A stretch of DNA of 49,230 nucleotides, from the NCBI RefSeq assembly GCF_000426885.1, contig NZ_AUGF01000020.1, positions 1 to 49,230 on the forward strand, read 5' to 3'. The notes under the pieces are model-generated. The model did not search any database, had not been told where the DNA came from, and worked only from the letters and a program-made list of their open reading frames with translations. Below, piece by piece: positions 44,202 to 49,230 of the stretch. Source of the DNA: Moraxella caprae DSM 19149. Its GTDB lineage: Bacteria; Pseudomonadota; Gammaproteobacteria; Pseudomonadales; Moraxellaceae. Each line of letters starts with the position of its first letter. Within the stretch, counting starts at the first letter, position 1. Made by a program: the position numbers and the translations under genes.

Positions 44202-44444
44202 ATGGCAACTATCGTGGCTCGTGTGGACGATGACCTAAAAGCCCAATCATTTTTGGCATTGCAAGAACTTGGCGTGACGCCGTCTGAGCTTATCCGCCAA
44301 ACCTTGCAATATGTGGCTTATCACAAAAAATTACCCTTTAAGACGGTGGTTTTGACCGATGAAGACAGTGAGCTTTTAGCCCTTGCCAAAGAACGCCTTG
44401 ATAATCCTGCCCCACGCATCAAAGTCAGTTTGGACGAGCTTTAA
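44202..44444 (+). CDS. RelB/DinJ-family antitoxin
   Basis: This 80-residue protein has an N-terminal ribbon-helix-helix ('ATIVARVDDDLKAQSFLALQELGVTPSELIRQTLQYVA', in part) like DinJ. The C-terminal half, 'LALAKERLDNPAPRIKVSLDEL', is the usual toxin-wrapping tail. It would bind its own promoter. Its stop overlaps the ATG of the decayed toxin (TAATG), showing a once-coupled pair. The antitoxin remains intact. Confidence 0.85.
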   Translation: MATIVARVDDDLKAQSFLALQELGVTPSELIRQTLQYVAYHKKLPFKTVVLTDEDSELLALAKERLDNPAPRIKVSLDEL

Positions 44445-44778
44445 TGTGTCAATTAATGTATGAATTAGAATTTGACGAGCGAGCCTTAAAAGAATGACAA
44501 AAACTGGGCGACACCATAAAAACGCAGTTTAAAAAGAGACTGGCTAAGGTGCTACAAAATCCATACATCATCGCCAATCGCCTAAGCGGTGGATAAAATT
44601 TATACAAAATCAAATTATGCTCGGCAGGTTATCGCCTTGTGTATCAAGTTGAAGACGATAAAGTGTGGTGTTTGTCATCGTGGTGGGTAAGCGTGAGAAA
44701 AATGCCGTCTATGACACCGCCGAAGAACGGCTTGCCGAACGTCAATCGGACAATCAAGACACGCAATCTGCCAAATAA
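44444..44778 (+). pseudogene. RelE-family toxin, decayed
   Basis: The reading starts 'MYELEFDERALKE', then TGA in place of a tryptophan, 'QKLGDTIKTQFKKRLAKVLQNPYIIANRLSGG', then TAA in place of glutamine, 'NLYKIKLCSAGYRLVYQVEDDKV', then a frameshift to 'VFVIVVGKREKNAVYDTAEERLA'. All RelE landmarks are recognisable (quoted parts shortened). Two stops and one shift make it non-functional. Confidence 0.88.
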
Positions 44779-44839
44779 CCCTTTTGCCCAATGCCCCGAA
44801 ATGTGCTATCATAGCCCTATTTTAGTTTTGAGAATGACA

Positions 44840-45835
44840 ATGACCACGCCCACTTATTCTGAGATTTTATCCGTTGTTGCTGATGATTTTGCCGTCATGG
44901 ACAAGCAGGTTTTTGGCTCGCTAAATTCCAAAGTTCAGCTCATCATGAAAGTGTCTGACCACGTCATCAACGCAGGCGGTAAGCGTATGCGACCTTTGAT
45001 GACCCTGCTCATCTCACGCATGATAAAGGATGAGCAGTACAAGCCAAGCCTAGAACTTGGGGCGATTACCGAGATGCTCCATACCGCCACGCTCGTGCAT
45101 GATGACGTGATTGATGAGTCTGGCATGAGACGGGGGCGACCGACTGCCAACGCCACTTGGAACAACGCCACGGCTGTACTGGTGGGCGACTATCTCATCG
45201 CTCGCTCGTTCAACCTTTTGACGGGGTTTGGCGACATGACCTTATTAAAGCTGTTCTCGGACGGAACGTGCGACATTGCCGAAGGCGAAGTCTTGCAACT
45301 GCAACACCAACACAACATCGAGACGACCGAAAGCGACTACCTACAAATCATTGATGGTAAGACTTCACGGCTTTTTATGATGGCGTGCGTGGGAGCGGCT
45401 TTGCTTCATGGTAAGCATGATGACAAGGAGTTACTTGCCAATTTGTCCGATTTTGGGCAACATTTTGGCAATGCCTTTCAGATGATTGATGATGTGCTAG
45501 ACTTTATGGGTGACAGTCAAACGATGGGCAAAAATCTGGGCGACGACCTAGCCGAAGGCAAGCCGACTTTACCGATTATCAAAACCTTAGAAATCCTAAA
45601 ACAAGCCAATAGCGATGACTATGACAAGCTAAGAATTGCCGTACAAACAGGCAAAACGGACAATGCCGAGACGCTCATCGGCTTGGTGAAATCATCAGGG
45701 GCGTTGGAATACTGTAAAAATCGAGCGTTGGACGAAACTTGCCTTGCTCAAATGGCTCTCATGAAACTGCCTGATAACAAATACCGCCATGCGTTATATC
45801 AATTGACCCAATTGGCGAGTGCCAGATTGGTATGA
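44840..45835 (+). CDS. ispB: Octaprenyl diphosphate synthase IspB
   Basis: IspB makes the side chain of ubiquinone from FPP and IPP. The first Asp-rich motif is DDVID (88-92) in 'LVHDDVIDESGMRRGRPT'; the second is 'FQMIDDVLDFMGD'. 'GGKRMRPLMTLL' is the IPP-binding region. The product is about 331 residues. I start at ATG 44840 with GAGA upstream; ATG 44834 would add two residues, and the longer open frame is a remnant of the toxin pseudogene. Confidence 0.92.
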   Translation: MTTPTYSEILSVVADDFAVMDKQVFGSLNSKVQLIMKVSDHVINAGGKRMRPLMTLLISRMIKDEQYKPSLELGAITEMLHTATLVHDDVIDESGMRRGRPTANATWNNATAVLVGDYLIARSFNLLTGFGDMTLLKLFSDGTCDIAEGEVLQLQHQHNIETTESDYLQIIDGKTSRLFMMACVGAALLHGKHDDKELLANLSDFGQHFGNAFQMIDDVLDFMGDSQTMGKNLGDDLAEGKPTLPIIKTLEILKQANSDDYDKLRIAVQTGKTDNAETLIGLVKSSGALEYCKNRALDETCLAQMALMKLPDNKYRHALYQLTQLASARLV

Positions 45836-45862
45836 TTTTAAAAACTACCGTTATCTAATGAA

Positions 45863-45899
45863 CCACCCCCAAAGCTTGCCACTCTAACCTTTGGGGTGC
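45863..45899 (+). terminator. Terminator after ispB
   Basis: CACCCCCAAAG pairs with CTTTGGGGTG around a 14-base loop, followed by CTTTC. Confidence 0.65.
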
Positions 45900-45904
45900 T
45901 TTCT

Positions 45905-45966
45905 ATGGCAAAATACACAACCGACTTTAAACTGTCTGTGATTGAGTATTATCTTAATCATCACAG
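45905..45966 (+). pseudogene. Truncated transposase N-terminus (IS3/IS150-like orfA)
   Basis: ATG at 45905 opens 'MAKYTTDFKLSVIEYYLNHH', the usual start of an IS3-type helix-turn-helix OrfA. The reading stops resembling a transposase at the join with a family B repeat at 45967. This is a small remnant. Confidence 0.5.
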
Positions 45967-45968
45967 TT

Positions 45969-46091
45969 ACACTCTACAAAATGAAAAAGCACCACGGTTT
46001 TTCGTTCGTGGTGAGCTATGCCTACCCATGACGGAAACCGACCCGCAGGCAAGCTTGTGGCGAACGGAAAACCTAGTTCAGCATACTTTTT
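45969..46091 (-). repeat. Hybrid of dispersed repeats (family B end and AAAAAGTATGC-type end)
   Basis: Its left end ACTCTACAAAATGAAAAAGC is a reversed family B end. Its right end GCATACTTTTT is that of the nested element at 12844-12954. The interior has REP-like cores. Together with the remnant and the terminator it fills the gap before copA. Confidence 0.65.
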
Positions 46092-46182
46092 AGACCACTA
46101 CCTAATTTTTTAATCAATTTATTTTAAAAATAAATTTAATCACAATTTGGTGCGTGGTACGCGCCTTACCAATATCTTGATT

Positions 46183-48327
46183 TTAATTGATTTCATCTTT
46201 TAAATCCACCCCCTTTAACCTAAGCGCATTGGCAAGCACCGACAGCGAACTTAACGCCATGGCGATACTGGCTATCATCGGATTTAGCACACCAATCATC
46301 GCAAGCGGTATGCCGATGACGTTATAAATAAAGGCAAAAAATAGGTTTTGCTTGATGTTGGTTAGGGTCAATTTGGCGATTTTGTGGGCGTGATAAACAC
46401 TCATCGCCCCGTCCGTCTCCGACTGTATGAGCCGAACACTTGCCGAGCCTGTCGCCACGTCTGTGGCACCCCCCACCGCCATGCCGATGTCGGCTGTGGT
46501 CATTGCTAGGGCGTCATTGATGCCGTCTCCTATCATGGCGGTTTTGTGAGTTTTTTGTAATTCTTTGATTTTTAGGGATTTATCCTGTGGCGATAGCTCC
46601 CCATAGCCGTCTATGCCAAGCTCATCTGTCACGCTGTCCACCACGCTTTGACGGTCGCCACTTAGGATAATGGGTGTGATGCCGTCCGCTTTGAGTTTAT
46701 CAATGAGCGTGCGGGCGTCCGCTTTTAGGGTGTCGGCTAGGGCAAAAATCCCTGCCAACTTGTCATCAATTGCCACAAACACAAGACTGGCTGTGGGATT
46801 GGCTTGGATAAAGGCGTGTTCTTTCTCGCCCAAATCAGCATGAACAAAACCGCTCGTCCCCACCCTTACCACGCCCACGCCAGCGATGTCGCCTTGCATG
46901 CCTTGCCCTGCTTGGCTTAGGATATTTTGGGCGGTAAATGTCGGGGCGTGATTGTCATGAGCATAAGCGGTTATCGCACGGGCTAGGGGGTGCGTGCTGT
47001 GACTCTCAATGCTTGCACTCACGCCAAGTAATGTGGGCGTATCGGTCAGGCTCAGGCTGTCCACCACCACAAGATGACCGTTTGTCAGCGTGCCTGTCTT
47101 ATCAAAGGCTATCGCCCCAATCTGCCCTGCCGTCTCCAACGCCACCGCGTCCAAAAACTGCACGCCATGCCGACTTGCCACCCCCATGCCTGCCATAATC
47201 GCTGTGGGTGTGGCAAGCCCCAACGCACAAGGGCAAGCAATGACCAGCACGGCAACCGCTCGCATGAGTGCGGTGTCAAACTGCCCGAGTATATACCAAT
47301 TTACCAAAAACGTCAGCACCGAAAGCCCCACCACCACCGGCACAAACACGCCTGCCACACGGTCGGCAAGCCGTGCAATCGGAGCTTTTGTTCCCTGTGC
47401 GTGCGACAGTGTGTCCGTCATCTGCCCAAGGGCGGTCTGTGAGCCTGTCGCGTGGGCTTGATAGGCAAAACTGCCGTCCACCACCACGCTCCCTGCCAGT
47501 ACGTCATCGCCATAAGTTTTTGATAAATAGGCACTTTCGCCCGTTAGATGAGCTTGGGTAATATCCCCTTGACCATCCGTGATGACCCCGTCCACGGCAA
47601 TTTTGTCGCCATGTTTGGCTTGCAAAATATCGCCCACTTTGACGTCCGCCAACGCCACGTCCGCCCACGCATTATCACGCTTGACCTTGACCGTCTGCGG
47701 TAGTAGCTCCATGAGTTTGGATAAGGCATTAAGACTGCCTGTTTTGGTGCGGTGTTCTAGATATTTACCAAGGCTCACAAAAGTCAAAATCATCACGCTT
47801 GCTTCAAAATACACATGACCGCCTGTGAGATAAGCATAAGTAGAATACGCCCAAATCATACTCGTCCCCAACGCCACCAGCACGTCCATGCCAAGAAGTC
47901 CGCCTCTTATCCCTGCCCACGCTCCTTTATAAAAAGGTGTGGTAAGGGCAAACTGAGCAATGCTTGCTAGCACAAACTGCACCCAATTTGGGGGCATGAG
48001 TGCGTGCGAGCCTGTCATCATGCCTGCCATACCCACCCAAAACGGCAAGGACAGCACGCCAAGGGCAATCAAGCGATATGGTGGTGCGTCACTATGGGGC
48101 GTGGTTTGGGATTGGTCTTGGACAAATTCCCCTGTAAAGCCTGCCTTTTTTATCCATGTCAAAATCTCATCACAAGATACGCTCTCTGTTGTGCTAAGGG
48201 TCAGCGTTTCTGTGGCAAAGTTCACATCAGCACGCTCTACGCACTCTTTTTTATTTAAGACTTTTTCTAGGCGAGTGGCACAGGCTTGGCAGGTCATGCC
48301 GTGTATTTTGAAGGTGTGGATGGACAT
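46183..48327 (-). CDS. copA: Cu(I)-exporting P-type ATPase CopA
   Basis: CopA pumps Cu(I) out of the cytosol. One N-terminal HMA domain has GMTCQAC (Cys13, Cys16). The P-type ATPase body has 'LTGESAYLSK', the transmembrane CPC (about residue 364 in 'VIACPCALGLATPTA'), DKTGT (about 408) and 'IGDGINDALAMTTADIGMAVG' (in part). The C-terminal helix has 'YNVIGIPLAMIGVLNPM', which contains the metal-binding YN. It is 714 residues. It is the partner expected for the CopZ-like chaperone at 4501. Confidence 0.94.
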   Translation of the reverse strand: MSIHTFKIHGMTCQACATRLEKVLNKKECVERADVNFATETLTLSTTESVSCDEILTWIKKAGFTGEFVQDQSQTTPHSDAPPYRLIALGVLSLPFWVGMAGMMTGSHALMPPNWVQFVLASIAQFALTTPFYKGAWAGIRGGLLGMDVLVALGTSMIWAYSTYAYLTGGHVYFEASVMILTFVSLGKYLEHRTKTGSLNALSKLMELLPQTVKVKRDNAWADVALADVKVGDILQAKHGDKIAVDGVITDGQGDITQAHLTGESAYLSKTYGDDVLAGSVVVDGSFAYQAHATGSQTALGQMTDTLSHAQGTKAPIARLADRVAGVFVPVVVGLSVLTFLVNWYILGQFDTALMRAVAVLVIACPCALGLATPTAIMAGMGVASRHGVQFLDAVALETAGQIGAIAFDKTGTLTNGHLVVVDSLSLTDTPTLLGVSASIESHSTHPLARAITAYAHDNHAPTFTAQNILSQAGQGMQGDIAGVGVVRVGTSGFVHADLGEKEHAFIQANPTASLVFVAIDDKLAGIFALADTLKADARTLIDKLKADGITPIILSGDRQSVVDSVTDELGIDGYGELSPQDKSLKIKELQKTHKTAMIGDGINDALAMTTADIGMAVGGATDVATGSASVRLIQSETDGAMSVYHAHKIAKLTLTNIKQNLFFAFIYNVIGIPLAMIGVLNPMIASIAMALSSLSVLANALRLKGVDLKDEIN

Positions 48328-48492
48328 GGTTTGACTCTTTTGATGGATGACAGGGCTTGCCTAATCCCTACTATCTATGGGCAAAGGATTGTTTGTCAAT
48401 AGCTCATAGGCATGACTGCTTAAATGAGAATTTGGGTTTGTTGATGGTTTAATAATTAAAATGACCACATTCTTATGATTTAAAAAGTATTT

Positions 48493-48957
48493 TTATGATG
48501 GGTTCTTGTTGGTATTTTGTACAATTTTTTCCTTTAAAGTATCAACCCAAGCCTGTGTTTCCGGGGTTTTTACAGGAAATGGATTAAATTCTCTTTGATA
48601 ATTACTGGCATCTGCCCAGCTGATAAACCTTACTTTATTTCCCAATGTGGTAGGATTTTTAAAGGTTAATTCTACCACATTATTTTTGATAGAAAATAAA
48701 TAGCGATAAGTAACAGATTGGATATTATCATAATCTATTGTTTCACTTATCTTACCATTTCTAATAAATAACCCATTTTCTACTTCTTTGACTTTATCGG
48801 CAAGAATTAAAATATTACTTTTCATATAATTAAAAGTCATCATATGAAAAGCAGTCATTACAATCACAAAAATGAAAAATATGATTGATGAATTGCTTGC
48901 CATTGATAGAGCGGTTAAGGTAAAAATACTGATAAAAACCATCCCAATCACATACAT
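48493..48957 (-). CDS. Small membrane protein, probably truncated at its 5' end by an insertion sequence
   Basis: This 154-residue product has two hydrophobic stretches near the N-terminus (about 1-20 and 25-45). A soluble domain follows ('VENGLFIRNGKISETIDYDNIQSVTYRYLFSIKNNVVELTF', in part) that looks like a PH-like beta domain by pattern. I do not recognise the family. The ATG at 48957 has no ribosome binding site, and the IS5-like element begins 12 bases upstream. The true N-terminus may have been cut off. Confidence 0.55.
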   Translation of the reverse strand: MYVIGMVFISIFTLTALSMASNSSIIFFIFVIVMTAFHMMTFNYMKSNILILADKVKEVENGLFIRNGKISETIDYDNIQSVTYRYLFSIKNNVVELTFKNPTTLGNKVRFISWADASNYQREFNPFPVKTPETQAWVDTLKEKIVQNTNKNPS

Positions 48958-48968
48958 TATTTTATATT

Positions 48969-49230
48969 AGACTTCCTGCAAAACCCATTCTATGCTAAAA
49001 TACCTCAATGAACTATGAAGCCTCCACACACCTATCCGACACCAAATTCAAACGCTTAGTTGGCATTGAACGCAGGGTTTTTAATGAAATGCTTGCTTGT
49101 TTAGAGCAAGCACAAGCTGCTGTACATCAAAGAGGCGGTAGAAAACTTAAAATCAGCATGCCCAATTTGTTAATGGCAACCTTACAGTATTTTAAAGAAT
49201 ATCGCACCTATGAGCAGATAGCCGCTGACT
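48969..49230 (+). mobile_element. IS5-like insertion sequence, left end (continues past window)
   Basis: The left inverted repeat AGACTTCCTGCAAAACCC begins at 48969 and the transposase starts 39 bases later. The right end lies outside the window. The terminal repeat is identical to that of the MITEs at 1-93 and 35755-35878. Confidence 0.85.
49008..49230 (+). CDS. IS5-family transposase, N-terminal part
   Basis: The first 74 residues are visible: 'MNYEASTHLSDTKFKRLVGI' followed by 'RRVFNEMLACLEQAQ', 'HQRGGRKLKISMPNLLMATL' and 'EYRTYEQIAAD'. This is the N-terminal helix-turn-helix of IS5-type (IS1031/ISL2-like) transposases. The DDE domain is beyond the window edge. No start alternatives were tested further. 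Confidence 0.85.
   Translation, partial: MNYEASTHLSDTKFKRLVGIERRVFNEMLACLEQAQAAVHQRGGRKLKISMPNLLMATLQYFKEYRTYEQIAAD

Noticed and set aside
44639-44839. N-terminal extension of IspB by about 67 residues
   Set aside because: This part is the decayed toxin in one of its frames; the family start is at 44834 or 44840.
1-49230. CRISPR array
   Set aside because: The repeats are dispersed, long and palindromic; no regular spacing and no cas genes are present.
1-49230. tRNA or rRNA genes
   Set aside because: No cloverleaf-compatible sequence with a GTTCGAATC-type T-arm or rRNA segment was recognised. The frequent GTTCGA strings belong to REP cores.

Overview
The window looks like a chromosome segment of a Moraxella-like gammaproteobacterium (Moraxellaceae). 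GC content is moderate. The order rlmN-pilF-rodZ-ispG-hisS-yfgM-bamB...der is the Moraxellaceae/Acinetobacter-type order, and all conserved proteins look gammaproteobacterial. No rRNA, tRNA or CRISPR array was recognised. Small palindromic mobile repeats are scattered through the intergenic spaces.

Layout. 1-180: end of a MITE-like repeat. 191-7736: housekeeping genes (folB, folK, a DUF2868 membrane protein, an orphan RnfB/RsxB ferredoxin, argC, a CopZ-like chaperone, a frameshifted histidine-phosphatase pseudogene, a PfkB-type sugar/adenosine kinase, rlmN). 7956-16654: pilF-rodZ-ispG, then two lipoprotein genes and repeats, then hisS-yfgM-bamB. 16738-25142 (minus strand): a ketone-body/short-chain-acid island (atoE, thiolase, GntP permease, 3-hydroxybutyrate dehydrogenase, scoA, scoB), a broken maleylacetoacetate isomerase and an NhaC antiporter, placed between bamB and der. 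25307-31449: der, a predicted HExxHxxGxxD protease, a class IV aminotransferase-like protein, a metallophosphoesterase, an isolated short transcription unit, the RNA ligase rtcB and a small basic protein.

31467-37318 is the most notable region: an Hvf-type ribosomally synthesised, modified-peptide operon. It encodes a short exported precursor with two EGKCGEGKCG blocks (HvfA-like), an RclA-like flavoprotein, a periplasmic rhodanese, a DUF2892 membrane protein, the DUF692 multinuclear iron maturase (HvfB), its DUF2063 partner (HvfC), a DoxX membrane protein (HvfD), an ECF-type sigma factor and a small zinc-finger-like anti-sigma factor. A promoter-like TGTAAG-N16-CGTCTA sequence precedes the precursor. 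Taken together this suggests a self-regulated copper/oxidative (hypochlorite) stress module. A 124-bp MITE has inserted into the 3' end of hvfC and rewritten its C-terminus.

37334-48957: housekeeping and accessory genes (rnhB, mnmC, yciI-like, yciB, truC, aroG-type DAHP synthase, ispB, copA), a RelB-like antitoxin with a decayed RelE-like toxin, and insertion-sequence remnants. The window ends inside an IS5-like element whose terminal inverted repeat is identical to that of the MITEs, so it is the likely source of transposase for them.
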